Positions 15,999 through 25,782 of a stretch of 62,594 nt of DNA are shown piece by piece. The stretch spans positions 1-62,594 of the forward strand of contig CANQCN010000003.1 of NCBI GenBank assembly GCA_947589685.1, written 5' to 3'. The stretch is from an uncultured Clostridia bacterium (GTDB lineage Bacteria; Bacillota; Clostridia; Christensenellales; CAG-314). Under the pieces are notes generated by a model. It did not search any database, had not been told where the DNA came from, and saw only the letters and a program-made list of their open reading frames with translations. Both the position numbers and the translations under genes were made by a program. How positions within the stretch are numbered: position 1 is the first letter of the stretch; every line of letters begins with the position of its first letter.

Positions 15999-16751
15999 AT
16001 GAAAGAACCTATCAAGTGCGATCTGCACGTACACACAAATTACAGCTTTGACGGCAACGCGACAATGGAGCAATATGCCCGCCGCGCCGTAGAGTTGAAG
16101 CTGGACGTCGTGTGCTTTACCGACCACATAGACATCAACGATCACCGCGACACCTTTCGCGATTTTCCCTTCGATGAGAGGCAGAGAGAGTTCGAGCGCG
16201 TACAAAAGCAGTTTGACGGGCAGATAAAGCTGCTGCTCGGCTTCGAAATGGGCGAACCTCACCTTCACCCTCGCGAAACGGCTTTTTTGCGCAGCTTGCA
16301 CCCCGATATGATCATCGGCTCGGTGCATGATTCTCCGTCGTTGGACGGCATTTCCGACCGCCGCGCTTACGAACGCGCCTACGACCGCTTGGTAAGGCAA
16401 ATGGTCGAGGACGGAGACTTCGACGTTCTCGGTCACGTGGACGTGTTGCGCAAGTGGCACGACGACTACGAGGAGGATACCGACTACGTGTACGGCACGC
16501 TGAAACTGTGCGTCAGCCGCGGCATTGTTCCCGAAGTGAACACCTCGTCTATGCGTGCAAAGGGCGTTTTGCCCATGCCCGATCCGAAAGCCGTCGCGTA
16601 CTACGTCGCTTGCGGAGGAAAATATGTCGTCGTCAACAGCGACGCTCACACGCTTTCCCAACTCGACGAATTTCCGCAAGTGCGGCAGTCTCTTCCGAAA
16701 GGGGCTCGGTTGTGCTTTTTCGAGGGCGGCAAGCTGCGCACGGAGGCGTAA
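15999..16751 (+). CDS. PHP-domain histidinol-phosphatase family protein
   Basis: 250 residues. The metal-binding PHP motifs run in order: CDLHVHTNYSFDG, FTDHID, GFEMGE, GSVHDS, VLGHVDVL, EVNTS, and VNSDAHTLS near the C-terminus. This is the HisK/HisJ type, which hydrolyses L-histidinol phosphate in histidine synthesis, but no his gene is near and many members have other phosphate ester substrates. The ribosome site is weak. It is alone behind its own promoter. Confidence 0.85.
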   Translation: MKEPIKCDLHVHTNYSFDGNATMEQYARRAVELKLDVVCFTDHIDINDHRDTFRDFPFDERQREFERVQKQFDGQIKLLLGFEMGEPHLHPRETAFLRSLHPDMIIGSVHDSPSLDGISDRRAYERAYDRLVRQMVEDGDFDVLGHVDVLRKWHDDYEEDTDYVYGTLKLCVSRGIVPEVNTSSMRAKGVLPMPDPKAVAYYVACGGKYVVVNSDAHTLSQLDEFPQVRQSLPKGARLCFFEGGKLRTEA

Positions 16752-16896
16752 GCTCGCCGTTTGTTTGTTGTTCCGACTTCGGAGCGATTTTATCCATTTA
16801 TATTTCATTTTTATAATATTTTGGCAAATAATGACTTTTTGACGCAAAAAAACGCGAATTATCCGCCGTCGAAACCGTTGTTGTTCGTTCAAATCG

Positions 16897-16924
16897 TTGA
16901 CATTTCGGGACAAAAGACTATAAT
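16897..16924 (+). promoter_or_regulatory. Consensus sigma-70/A promoter
   Basis: -35 TTGACA (16897-16902), 16-bp spacer, -10 TATAAT (16919-16924): both hexamers perfect. It precedes the small membrane protein at 16980 and perhaps the ABC genes beyond it. Confidence 0.85.
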
Positions 16925-16979
16925 GAATATAATCTTAAAAGTATTAAATAATAAAAATTTGTCAAGGTTTGAAATAACG

Positions 16980-17420
16980 ATGCAAAAATTTTTCCGTTGC
17001 TTTCGCTCGTCGAAAAGCAATCGCGCGCAATCCATAATAGAAAAAACGGGCGACGTCCTTCGCGACGCCGTCGGGTTTTTTGTGACGTTTGCGGTCGTCG
17101 TTATGCTCGACCTTTGGCTCAGCAGACTTGTTCGTCACGCGTTTTGGCTCAATGTCAGATCGCTGCGTATGTTGGAGCGAAGCCTGCTCCTTGTGTTGGA
17201 GCGCAGCGCGCTTCCCGTCATACTGTATTTGTGCGAACACACCGTCACGGCGAAGCTTGTCGCGTTTTGCCTTGTATCGGCATTTGCCGCGGTTGTCGGC
17301 GCAAGCGCGTCGGCTTGTCTTGCCGCCCTGCATAAAACCGTCTGCAACGGTTGGGCGCAAATGGACGGCAAGCTTTGTTTCGCGGCGCTTTACCGTCACA
17401 AAGTCTGCTTTTTATCTTAA
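16980..17420 (+). CDS. Hypothetical small membrane protein
   Basis: 146 residues from the ATG at 16980. An ATG at 16923 falls inside the -10 box and cannot be used. The N-terminus is basic. Then come hydrophobic segments around DAVGFFVTFAVVVMLDLW, SLLLVLERSALPVILYL and LVAFCLVSAFAAVVGA, so about three membrane spans. No family is recognised. The ribosome site is weak, but the perfect promoter 56 bases upstream argues that it is expressed. Confidence 0.5.
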   Translation: MQKFFRCFRSSKSNRAQSIIEKTGDVLRDAVGFFVTFAVVVMLDLWLSRLVRHAFWLNVRSLRMLERSLLLVLERSALPVILYLCEHTVTAKLVAFCLVSAFAAVVGASASACLAALHKTVCNGWAQMDGKLCFAALYRHKVCFLS

Positions 17421-17570
17421 CAAATAACTGCCGCAAGTCCGTGAGCTTGCCGATAGCGTATGCTCTCATATAACGCTCGGCGCTCGGACTGTCGCGGAAA
17501 CCGTATCCGTTTTGTCGCTCGCGTCGACTTTGGCAAGGCGGATTTTTTGATGTCTTTTATTCGAGGAAAA

Positions 17571-19853
17571 ATGACGGGTATATACTATTCGATCGGCGCA
17601 TTCGGAGCGGCCGCCGTGATAGTCGCGGGCTTGCTTCTGAACAAAAAACTGCCGACAAAACTGAATATTGCGCTTAAAGTTTTTTCGTTGACGCTTGCTG
17701 CGGCGCTGTTCTTCCGTTATATGTTGGGACGAGAAGCGATCGCCGACGTGACGAGTTTGCAGCCCAACGAAACCTTTGCCGTAAAGGGATTGATAGCGGT
17801 GGCATTTTTTCAGGTGTGGTTTGCTTACGCCGCGGAAATGCTTGTAATTCTCGCGCCCTTTTTCAAGGTAAAGTCGCTGCCCGCGCTTGTGGCGTACGTC
17901 GCCCTGCCTATTTTTGTGTTCAACGCATTTTTGCTGCCGTCGCACATCATGGCTACGGCGGGCAACGCCGCGTTTGAGAGCTTTGATGTGCGCGCCGCGT
18001 TGTTGGCTGCGGAAACGGGACTCGGTCTGGGCTTTTCCGTTGTGTACACGATCGTCAATTCGGACAAGCTTCGTATGCGCGGCTCTGAGCGGCTGTGGTT
18101 CGCGCTTGCCGCCGTCGGTTGTATTTTGGCGGCGTTTCCGAGTTACGGCTTTCATTTGATGCTCGAACCTTTGGCATTTTATCCCGTGGACTTCAATTTC
18201 TACCACCGTTTGATGCTGTATCCCGCGGTGATAATTCCCGTGGCGTTGTTTGTGCTGCTCAGGGACAAGAGCTTCGAAACGAGACGCTTTGCATTGATGT
18301 ACTATGCCTGGCTGGGATTGCTCAACTTTTCGTTCAGTCACCGTTTCGTTGACTTTTTCGGTCCCGATTGGGTCACGACCTTGCCGCTGCACCTTTGTCA
18401 CACGGCGATGTACATCACCCCGCTGTGTCTCACGTTCAAATGGAAGAGGATTTTCTACTTTACCTATTTCATCAACGTGTTGGGGGCGTTTCTCGCGTTG
18501 ATATTGCCCAATACGGGCAGTCAAGCCATCTTCGACACGGGGATATGGTTATTTTATATGAATCACTATCACGCCTTTTATATGCCGTTGTTGGTGGTGG
18601 GCTTGGGTATTTTCCGCCGCCCGCGCTGGAAGGAATTTAAGTACAGCATGATAGGTTTTTCCGTCTATTTTGTGCTTATGCTGATAGTAAACGCCTGGTT
18701 CGTCAACTACAACGCAAGCGTAGACTACTTTTATCTCAACGGCGATTTTATCGTAAACAAATTGGGCAATTGGGCGGAAAGAACGCGCGAAATAGTGTGG
18801 AGTTTTCGTATAGGGGAGCTTACATTTACGTTTTACCCGTTGTATCAATTTCTTTTTCTCGTCGTGTACTACGGGTTTGCGTTCGGAATGTGGTTCATTT
18901 ACGAATTGGGCTACAACGTGGTGTCCGGTTGGCTGGACATAGCTCAACGCAACAAAAAAATACGCGCGGACAAGCTGGCGTTGGAGGTCAGGCTTGCGGG
19001 CAGAAGTATCGAGGAGCCGATGAATATGGAAAATACAAACAAACTTGTTCTCAACAATTTTACCAAGCGGTACGGCAGTTCCGACGTATATGCGGTCAAG
19101 GACGCAAACCTCGAAGTTTGCGGCGGACAGATATTCGGTTTTTTGGGACCCAACGGCGCGGGTAAATCCACGATAATCAAAAGCATCGTCGGCATACAGA
19201 CGATAACCGAAGGCTCGATAGAGGTGTGCGGTTACGATGTGGCTACGCAAAGCGTGCAGGCAAAGCGTCAAATAGGCTTTGTGCCCGATCACTACGCGCT
19301 TTACGAACGCCTTACCGCGCGCGAGTACATCAACTATATCGCCGACCTCTACGAGGTTTCCAAGGAGGATCGCGACGCGCGCATAGCGGCAATGGCGGAG
19401 CGCTTCGAGCTGACGCAGGCTCTGGACAACCCGATACGCACCTATTCGCACGGAATGAAGCAAAAGGTCACCATTATGGCGGCGCTCATTCACGACCCCA
19501 AGGTGTGGATATTGGACGAGCCGTTGACGGGACTTGACCCCAACAGCATTTTCCAGGTCAAGGAGTGCATGCGCGAGCATGCCGCGGCGGGCAATATCGT
19601 GTTCTTTTCCAGCCACATCATCGACGTGGTGGAGCGCATATGCGACAAGATCGCCATCATTCGCAAGGGGCAGATCCAATGCGTGCGCGACGTACATCAA
19701 ATGGAAGCGGACGGCGAAAGTCTCGAAGCCTTTTATATGTCGGTGATCAACGGCAGCGACGTACAGCCCGTTCCGGTAGAGGGCGCCGACAGCGGTCTGT
19801 CGGAAGCTAAAAAACGCCGCAAGGCGCGCAAAGGCGCGGAGGAAAAGCGGTGA
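17571..19853 (+). CDS. YwaF/TMEM164-like membrane protein fused to an ABC ATPase
   Basis: About 760 residues in one unbroken frame. Start is ambiguous: ATG 17571 with GAGGAAAA, or ATG 17550. Residues 1-455 are polytopic membrane; the part near 270-340 (LPLHLCHTAMYITPL, NHYHAFYMPLLVV) resembles the YwaF/TIGR02206 family. Residues 490-715 are a complete ABC-2-type ATPase: Walker A GPNGAGKST (526-534), signature YSHGMKQ (625-631), Walker B VWILDEP (645-651), His682. The tail is basic. It overlaps an ABC permease gene (GTGA), so the ATPase very likely drives that permease. A Shine-Dalgarno at 19011-19016 sits before in-frame ATGs at 19020 and 19026, so a free ATPase may also be made. This fusion is not an arrangement I know. 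Confidence 0.82.
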   Translation: MTGIYYSIGAFGAAAVIVAGLLLNKKLPTKLNIALKVFSLTLAAALFFRYMLGREAIADVTSLQPNETFAVKGLIAVAFFQVWFAYAAEMLVILAPFFKVKSLPALVAYVALPIFVFNAFLLPSHIMATAGNAAFESFDVRAALLAAETGLGLGFSVVYTIVNSDKLRMRGSERLWFALAAVGCILAAFPSYGFHLMLEPLAFYPVDFNFYHRLMLYPAVIIPVALFVLLRDKSFETRRFALMYYAWLGLLNFSFSHRFVDFFGPDWVTTLPLHLCHTAMYITPLCLTFKWKRIFYFTYFINVLGAFLALILPNTGSQAIFDTGIWLFYMNHYHAFYMPLLVVGLGIFRRPRWKEFKYSMIGFSVYFVLMLIVNAWFVNYNASVDYFYLNGDFIVNKLGNWAERTREIVWSFRIGELTFTFYPLYQFLFLVVYYGFAFGMWFIYELGYNVVSGWLDIAQRNKKIRADKLALEVRLAGRSIEEPMNMENTNKLVLNNFTKRYGSSDVYAVKDANLEVCGGQIFGFLGPNGAGKSTIIKSIVGIQTITEGSIEVCGYDVATQSVQAKRQIGFVPDHYALYERLTAREYINYIADLYEVSKEDRDARIAAMAERFELTQALDNPIRTYSHGMKQKVTIMAALIHDPKVWILDEPLTGLDPNSIFQVKECMREHAAAGNIVFFSSHIIDVVERICDKIAIIRKGQIQCVRDVHQMEADGESLEAFYMSVINGSDVQPVPVEGADSGLSEAKKRRKARKGAEEKR
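19011..19028 (+). promoter_or_regulatory. Possible internal ribosome binding site within the fusion gene
   Basis: GAGGAG (19011-19016), then CCG, ATG (19020) and a second ATG (19026, spacing 9), both in frame with the ATPase domain and located exactly at the domain border. Confidence 0.45.
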
Positions 19854-21505
19854 AAACATATCTGCGCGATCTGAAAACGCTGGTGATGATGCAGCTCAAA
19901 GACAAGTTGGACCTGTCCTTTGTGCGAAGCGTACGCTCCACCGTCATCAAGGCGACGTTGTCCGTATTGAAGCTTGCCGTCGCCGTAGTTGCGTTTTATC
20001 TGGTGTTTTTCGTCAGCAAGCTGCTGTCGGTATTCCGTCCTTTCGGCTACGTGCCGGATACGGTCGTAAACCTCATTTTTTCGCTCATTCAGCTGATGTC
20101 TGTCGTCACCTGCACGGTGGGGCTTGCCAAGACGCTGTATATGACGGCGGACAACAAGGTGTTGCTCACGCTTCCCGTAAGCGGCACTTGCGTGTATATG
20201 TCCAAGCTGATACTGTACTACATTTTCGAGCTTAAAAAGAACATCTCGCTCACTCTTCCGCTGTTTGTGGCTTACGGACTTTCCAACGACGCCGTGTGGT
20301 ACTATTACCCGTGGCTGCTGTTCTGCTTTGCGTTCATTTCGCTGGTCCCCGTGGCTATCGGCGCGGTCCTGTCCATACCGGCTATGTTTGCGGGCAGGTT
20401 TGTGGGACGTTTCAAGTGGCTGCAAGCCGTTCTCGCTTTGGCGGGAGCGACCGCCGTCACCGTCGCGTTGGTTTACCTTATCCGATTGATACCCGACAAC
20501 ATCAACATATTGGGTCAGTGGGCGGCTATCGCCGACGGCATCGAAAAGTTTCTCAACAGATCGGCAAAGATCTTTGCGCCTTACTACTATCTCACCTTGA
20601 TGATAGCGGGCGGCACCATGCGCGTAGGGGGCAAGCTGTTGCAGGGCGACAACTTTGTGTATTTGGGCATAATGCTTGCCGTCGTTGCGGCTCTTGTCGC
20701 CGCGTCTTTCTTTGCGGCGAGACCGTTGTTCGTATATATGGCGTCCAAGCAATTCGAGTACGAAAAGCGCGCCGTCAAAGCGAAAAACAACCGCGTACAC
20801 CGTCGCAGGATTAGTCCGTTTTTCGAATCCATGCAAATGGATCTGCGTTCGGGCACATTTGTGATAGGTTCCTTTATCCAACTTGTGCTGCCCGCGATAG
20901 CGATATTGCTGCTCAACAAGCTTTATGCGGCGATGAACACCAACTATTCGGGGCAGGTGATGACCAAAACCTTCAATTTGCTCGTTATGCTCGTGATGAC
21001 GTTGGCGTTCAACAACAGCTACGCCTCGGTGTACAGCCGCGAGGGCGCGGCGCGCAATCTGTTGAAAACCCGTCCGCAAAAGCCCGTTTACACGCTGTTC
21101 GGACGTATAGCGTTTCGTGCCGTCGTCATTTTGCTTTCCTGTATAGCGGCAACGGCGGTGTATCTTGACGCTTCCACCGCGGAAAGCGACCAGATAATAC
21201 TAATGGGAGCAGTCACCTTGCTTGCGAGCGAATCGCACTTGCTGTGGTGCGCGGATATGGATCTGATGAACAGCTTTGCCGACCAATACCAAACGGTGGG
21301 CGTACAGTTCGACAGTCCCAACGAGCGCAACGCGACGGTCATCGGATTTTTGCTTGCGGCGGCGTTTGCGTTCTTTTACTACTTTTTGTCGGACAGGGGC
21401 GAGTTTGCGTCTCTTGTGAAAATCGCCCTTGCGGCTTTGGCGTTGCTGATAGTTCGGGTGTATCTGTTTGTCACCCGTTCCAAGCTGTACTTTGCGGAGA
21501 AATAG
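19850..21505 (+). CDS. ABC transporter permease partner
   Basis: 551 residues from a GTG start overlapping the preceding stop; GGAGG lies upstream. About ten hydrophobic segments are visible, in two groups separated by a basic loop (FEYEKRAVKAKNNRVHRRR near residues 300-320). The N-terminal TADNKVLLTLPVSGTCVYMSKL stretch is like putative ABC exporter permeases of Bacillota. Substrate unknown. It forms a unit with the ATPase fusion before it and the small anchored protein after it. Confidence 0.75.
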   Translation: MKTYLRDLKTLVMMQLKDKLDLSFVRSVRSTVIKATLSVLKLAVAVVAFYLVFFVSKLLSVFRPFGYVPDTVVNLIFSLIQLMSVVTCTVGLAKTLYMTADNKVLLTLPVSGTCVYMSKLILYYIFELKKNISLTLPLFVAYGLSNDAVWYYYPWLLFCFAFISLVPVAIGAVLSIPAMFAGRFVGRFKWLQAVLALAGATAVTVALVYLIRLIPDNINILGQWAAIADGIEKFLNRSAKIFAPYYYLTLMIAGGTMRVGGKLLQGDNFVYLGIMLAVVAALVAASFFAARPLFVYMASKQFEYEKRAVKAKNNRVHRRRISPFFESMQMDLRSGTFVIGSFIQLVLPAIAILLLNKLYAAMNTNYSGQVMTKTFNLLVMLVMTLAFNNSYASVYSREGAARNLLKTRPQKPVYTLFGRIAFRAVVILLSCIAATAVYLDASTAESDQIILMGAVTLLASESHLLWCADMDLMNSFADQYQTVGVQFDSPNERNATVIGFLLAAAFAFFYYFLSDRGEFASLVKIALAALALLIVRVYLFVTRSKLYFAEK

Positions 21506-21508
21506 ACT

Positions 21509-21973
21509 ATGAAGAAATCTACCGTTATCATACTTTTGATAGTTTTTCTCGGCTCGGTACTTGTAGTGGGCATTTTCGGTATGAAATCCATTCCGTATGA
21601 CAATATTGTGTTTATGGAGGAGATCACTCCCACGAGCATTTCCGTTTCCGACGGCGAGACCCCGGATATATTGCAGTCGGAGGACGGCACCTATTACGTC
21701 GTTCTCAGCAAAAACAAATTCGAGGACGGACTCAAAGTCAACATCAGTTGGAGCACCGCTCCTTTGGATTGCACCTACAAGGATCTCAGCGTCAAGATAA
21801 TCACGGACGACATCAACGACATTCCCTGCGACCCCATTCCCGAAAGAGTAAGTCAATGGCGCGGAGCGCTTGTTTTTCACGAGCCGAGAGCGCTGCGTTT
21901 GCGCTTTTCCGCCACAGATAAGAGCCATGGCGCCACAATGGAAATACTGATAATGTTCAGTTCTCAGATGTAA
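21509..21973 (+). CDS. Hypothetical membrane-anchored extracytoplasmic protein
   Basis: 154 residues, 3 bases after the permease stop. It has an N-terminal hydrophobic anchor (STVIILLIVFLGSVLVVGIFG) without a lipobox cysteine. The rest is soluble and beta-rich with two Cys (CTYKDL, IPCDPIP). No family recognised. Its position suggests that it is an accessory of the ABC exporter, for example an extracellular sensor or substrate-side subunit, which is inference. Confidence 0.6.
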   Translation: MKKSTVIILLIVFLGSVLVVGIFGMKSIPYDNIVFMEEITPTSISVSDGETPDILQSEDGTYYVVLSKNKFEDGLKVNISWSTAPLDCTYKDLSVKIITDDINDIPCDPIPERVSQWRGALVFHEPRALRLRFSATDKSHGATMEILIMFSSQM

Positions 21974-22062
21974 CAATGATAACGCGCGGCGCGTTTCGGG
22001 CGCATTTCGCGTTGTATTGTATAAAAACAACAAAAAGATTTAAGGAGTAAAAAGGAAAAGAC

Positions 22063-25000
22063 ATGAAAAAAAGATTATCTTTGTTGATAGCTCTTGTTCT
22101 CACAGCGGTAATGGTTTTACCTTTGATTACTGCCTGCGACAAAGACAAAACTGTCACAAATATCGACTTTGTCGACCCGAAAAAAGATTATCGCGTCGGC
22201 GAAACGATAGAATACGACGATCTCGAAGTAAAGATCACCTACGACGACGGATCGCAAGATACCAAAACGGTGGCGGAGCTTACCAAAAACGGAGCTACGC
22301 TTCACAAGGCGGATCTGTCCAAGGCGGGAAATACCTACTATTCGTTGTCCTACAAAGGGGCGATCGCCCGCGTGAATATTGTTGTCTCCGCAAGCTCGGA
22401 CACGCCCGTCGTTACGTACACGGTCACCTTCAAATACAACGACAACAAGACCAGCGACACGACCGAACAGGTGGAGGCAAACGGCGTTCTCGGCGACAAG
22501 CTGCCAACTCCCGAACGCGAAGGATACACCTTTGTCGGTTGGTTCACAGATATTGACGGCAACACCAAGTGGGACAAAACGACCCACGTTCAGGGCAACA
22601 CGACGCTCTATGCCCGCTGGCAGCAAAACGTAACGGAGAAAGTCACCGTCACCTATATGTTGAACGACGGCGAAAGCAGCGAGCCTTATTTCACAAAGGA
22701 GATCAACAAGGACACGGCGATAGATTCTCATCCCGCCGCGCCCGTTCGTGACGGATTTACTTTCGTCGGTTGGTTTACCGAGGCGGAAAACGGCTCGGAG
22801 TGGGATATCGAAGCTCTCGTGGAAGAGGATCTTACCCTTTACGCCCATTGGACGGAGGGCGGCGGCGCTCAGACGACGCAATTTACCGTTACTCTCAAAT
22901 ATTGCGACGGGACCACAAGCGACGGCTCGGTGGTGGTAAACGAGGGCGAGGCTCTCGGCGACAAGCTGCCGTCCGCACCCGTTTGGGCGGAGCACACGTT
23001 CCTCGGTTGGTATACTGCCGAGAGCGAGGGCGGCGACAAATGGGAAAGCGCAACTCCCGTAACGGCAAATCTGACCTTGTTTGCCCGTTGGCAGGAGATC
23101 GTTCGCAAGCAGTACACCGTGACGTTTGTATTTCACGACAACAAAACTGCGGATCTGAAAGTGGAAATTTACGAAAACAGCGCCATCGGCAACGCCTGGC
23201 CGCAAGATCCCGTTTGGAAGGATCACGAATTTCTCGGTTGGTTTACGCAAGAGCAGGGCGGCGACGAAAGGGACCGCGAGTTTATCGTCACCTCCGACGT
23301 CACCTTGCACGCTCAATGGGAAACATTGGTGCAGCCTCCCGAAATAATCGCCTTTGAGTTCAACCAGGGTTACAGCGACTACGTAGCCAAGTCCACCCGT
23401 GCCGACGACGTCGAAGAGGGACGCGCCGACTTCCGCGTGACGGGACTTCCCTACGAGGTGGGCAACGTCAACGGCTTCTCATTTGTGCCCAGAGTTACCG
23501 CGTCGATAGACGGAAAGATCGAAACGATACTCGATCCCGAAGTAAACGCCAAGGTGTACGCCAAAGATACCAAGGAAAGCGATTACGTTGAATTAAAAGG
23601 CGCGGAGCTTGAAAACATCGTGACAAAAACGGGCAACAACTACAAATTTACCGAGCAAGCCGCGGACAAATATATCCGTTTGGAGCTTTCGTTGGATCCG
23701 AGCGCGTACGATCTGGAAGCTCTTGCAAAGAAAACGCTCACCGTGGACTTTGTCGTTGTGGACAACGCCTACAATGTGTACGATCAAACGGGACTTTCCG
23801 TCATGGCGGACCTCGAAAAGCGCGCCTGGTCGGAGATATGGGGCTGCGACACGCGAATAAACGGCAACAATGTCGAATTGATACCCAACGCCGATTCCAA
23901 GCGTTTCCCCTGGGACGACGACTATCTCTGCAACTATGTGGACAAGATCGATTGGGTCATACTTCACAACAGTATCGAGTTGGATCCAGATGATATGCCG
24001 TCGCTGTATTTCTGGACAAGCGACGAGGGCAAGGAAACGAGCGTATTGTACAAAGAGGCTTACGACAGCCTTGCGCATGGCGGCACAGCCGCGGCGCCTT
24101 TTGCGGATAAGCTTGTCGGCACGCTGCGCGACGGCGCGAACCTAAGTGCGGACAGCTCGGAAAATATCTATGGCGACGCCAACTATTGCCGCGTAATGGA
24201 CGTCAAACGCGTGGAATACAGCGGCATTGAGATACAAGGTCAGCATGGTGTGGAGACAAACATTGAGCTCAACATGGCAAAGGGTCTGTTTACCACCAAG
24301 CGCGTAAGCGTTTCCGGCAACTACCAGACCGTATCCTACACAAAGCACGATCCCGATACAGAAAGAACCGAACACGGCAGATTGCTTGTGACCTATTGTG
24401 ATTACAGCGGAACAGCCGTCACCGATCCCGTATCTCATTGGAGCGTGTTCCAGATGATTCAAAGCCGTGTGCCGGGCGCAGAGCAACGTAAATTTGCGAT
24501 CAAGAATGTCGGATTTGACGGCAACAACGGCGTAAACGAAGTCGGTTCGTCCGATTTTCACTACGCGGGGCTTATGATGAGTTCCAGCTATACGTCGGAT
24601 ATTTCTTACAGCAACACTTATGCGAGCAATTTCTACGTCAACGTAGTGCAGGACAACTACGGCGATTTCACCTTTGTCAACGAAAAATTCGATGAAAACG
24701 GCCCCGCTCAAAACTCCGTGGTGTCGATCGAAAACAGCAAGTTCTACTACGCTTACTCCAACATGACCTTTATGTGGCGTGGACACATCATCGTCAAAAA
24801 CAGCGAAATGATCGGCTCCGGCGGTCCCATATTCATTATGTGCGATGCGAGTAATAGCGATCACGTCGGAGCCACATCAGCAGTTACGCCCAATCAAGAG
24901 GACAATCCCAAAGAACAAATAGAAGGGTATGGCAAAACCGATGTGGGAGGTCCCCAACTTGAAATGGACGCCAAGAGCGTATTCCAAGCGTATGCAACAG

Positions 25001-25707
25001 GTAGTGAAAGCTGGTACGGAATTTACCATGCGGAGCCATTGTTTACGTTGATAAAGAGTGAGCTTGACGGAAAACTTCTGCGGCAGCAACTTGGAAAAAC
25101 CGTGACTTTCTCCAATGAAAAAGGCGACGGATATGTAAATGTTATCGCAGTAATTATTCCCGACGCGGAAAATATTTTTAATGGCAAAAAGTTTGAAAAT
25201 GCGTCGGAAAAATTGGACGTTCGCGGTGTGGTCACACAAAGAGATGACGACGACAACGAGATAAACAAGTTCGCAATGCACAACAACTTCATTATGACTG
25301 CACGTCGATTTGCTTCGGGCAATGCCGCGAAATATCCGATATATATGGAGAGCGGCAAAGCTGCTTTGATTTATGATAGTAATGCTACCGGAAGAGGAGC
25401 TTTGTGGAACAATTCGCAAGTTGAACTGTCTTATTACTTTATGTTGCCCACGCAAACGGTTCCCGCTTATTACGCTATGCAAGGCATGCTTGCAATGGTG
25501 CAAAATGAAACAACTCAACAAAAGATTGCAGAGTATCAAGAAAAAGCAACATTTGGCGTAGCAGACTTACTTGCTTGGCGACAAGAAACCAGCGAGCTTG
25601 CGTGCTTGTATTTGTCCGCGGGAGCGCTTCCGGGGTCCAATGCACCCGACGCGCCCTATTTCGGCGTGGTGTTGCAGATAGGCGACTACACGCCCACGGA
25701 GGGTTAA
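22063..25707 (+). CDS. Large lipoprotein with InlB/Flg_new beta-repeats
   Basis: 1214 residues, AAGGAG upstream. Lipoprotein signal peptide ends in LITAC (Cys25). Residues about 30-110 look like a bacterial Ig-like domain (Big_3 type: DPKKDYRVGETIEYDDLEV). Four Listeria-Bacteroides repeats follow (about 120-425); each has the F-x-G-W-[FY]-T core and ends in A-R/H/Q-W. The remaining 780 residues carry many Tyr/Asn/Ser-rich strands and no family that I recognise. Flg_new repeats occur in surface proteins of gut Bacillota, so an adhesion or polymer-binding role is plausible. Base composition matches the neighbours. Confidence 0.85.
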   Translation: MKKRLSLLIALVLTAVMVLPLITACDKDKTVTNIDFVDPKKDYRVGETIEYDDLEVKITYDDGSQDTKTVAELTKNGATLHKADLSKAGNTYYSLSYKGAIARVNIVVSASSDTPVVTYTVTFKYNDNKTSDTTEQVEANGVLGDKLPTPEREGYTFVGWFTDIDGNTKWDKTTHVQGNTTLYARWQQNVTEKVTVTYMLNDGESSEPYFTKEINKDTAIDSHPAAPVRDGFTFVGWFTEAENGSEWDIEALVEEDLTLYAHWTEGGGAQTTQFTVTLKYCDGTTSDGSVVVNEGEALGDKLPSAPVWAEHTFLGWYTAESEGGDKWESATPVTANLTLFARWQEIVRKQYTVTFVFHDNKTADLKVEIYENSAIGNAWPQDPVWKDHEFLGWFTQEQGGDERDREFIVTSDVTLHAQWETLVQPPEIIAFEFNQGYSDYVAKSTRADDVEEGRADFRVTGLPYEVGNVNGFSFVPRVTASIDGKIETILDPEVNAKVYAKDTKESDYVELKGAELENIVTKTGNNYKFTEQAADKYIRLELSLDPSAYDLEALAKKTLTVDFVVVDNAYNVYDQTGLSVMADLEKRAWSEIWGCDTRINGNNVELIPNADSKRFPWDDDYLCNYVDKIDWVILHNSIELDPDDMPSLYFWTSDEGKETSVLYKEAYDSLAHGGTAAAPFADKLVGTLRDGANLSADSSENIYGDANYCRVMDVKRVEYSGIEIQGQHGVETNIELNMAKGLFTTKRVSVSGNYQTVSYTKHDPDTERTEHGRLLVTYCDYSGTAVTDPVSHWSVFQMIQSRVPGAEQRKFAIKNVGFDGNNGVNEVGSSDFHYAGLMMSSSYTSDISYSNTYASNFYVNVVQDNYGDFTFVNEKFDENGPAQNSVVSIENSKFYYAYSNMTFMWRGHIIVKNSEMIGSGGPIFIMCDASNSDHVGATSAVTPNQEDNPKEQIEGYGKTDVGGPQLEMDAKSVFQAYATGSESWYGIYHAEPLFTLIKSELDGKLLRQQLGKTVTFSNEKGDGYVNVIAVIIPDAENIFNGKKFENASEKLDVRGVVTQRDDDDNEINKFAMHNNFIMTARRFASGNAAKYPIYMESGKAALIYDSNATGRGALWNNSQVELSYYFMLPTQTVPAYYAMQGMLAMVQNETTQQKIAEYQEKATFGVADLLAWRQETSELACLYLSAGALPGSNAPDAPYFGVVLQIGDYTPTEG

Positions 25708-25749
25708 GCGCAAACAAAAACCGCAAAAAATGCCAATGGGGTAAAAAAC

Positions 25750-25780
25750 AAGACGGAAGCCAACCGCTTCCGTCTTGCTT
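25750..25780. terminator. Shared terminator between convergent genes
   Basis: AAGACGGAAGC (25750-25760) pairs with GCTTCCGTCTT (25766-25776). It ends the lipoprotein gene on the plus strand. On the minus strand it is followed by GTTTTTTAC, so it also serves the queH operon. Confidence 0.85.
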
Positions 25781-25782
25781 TA

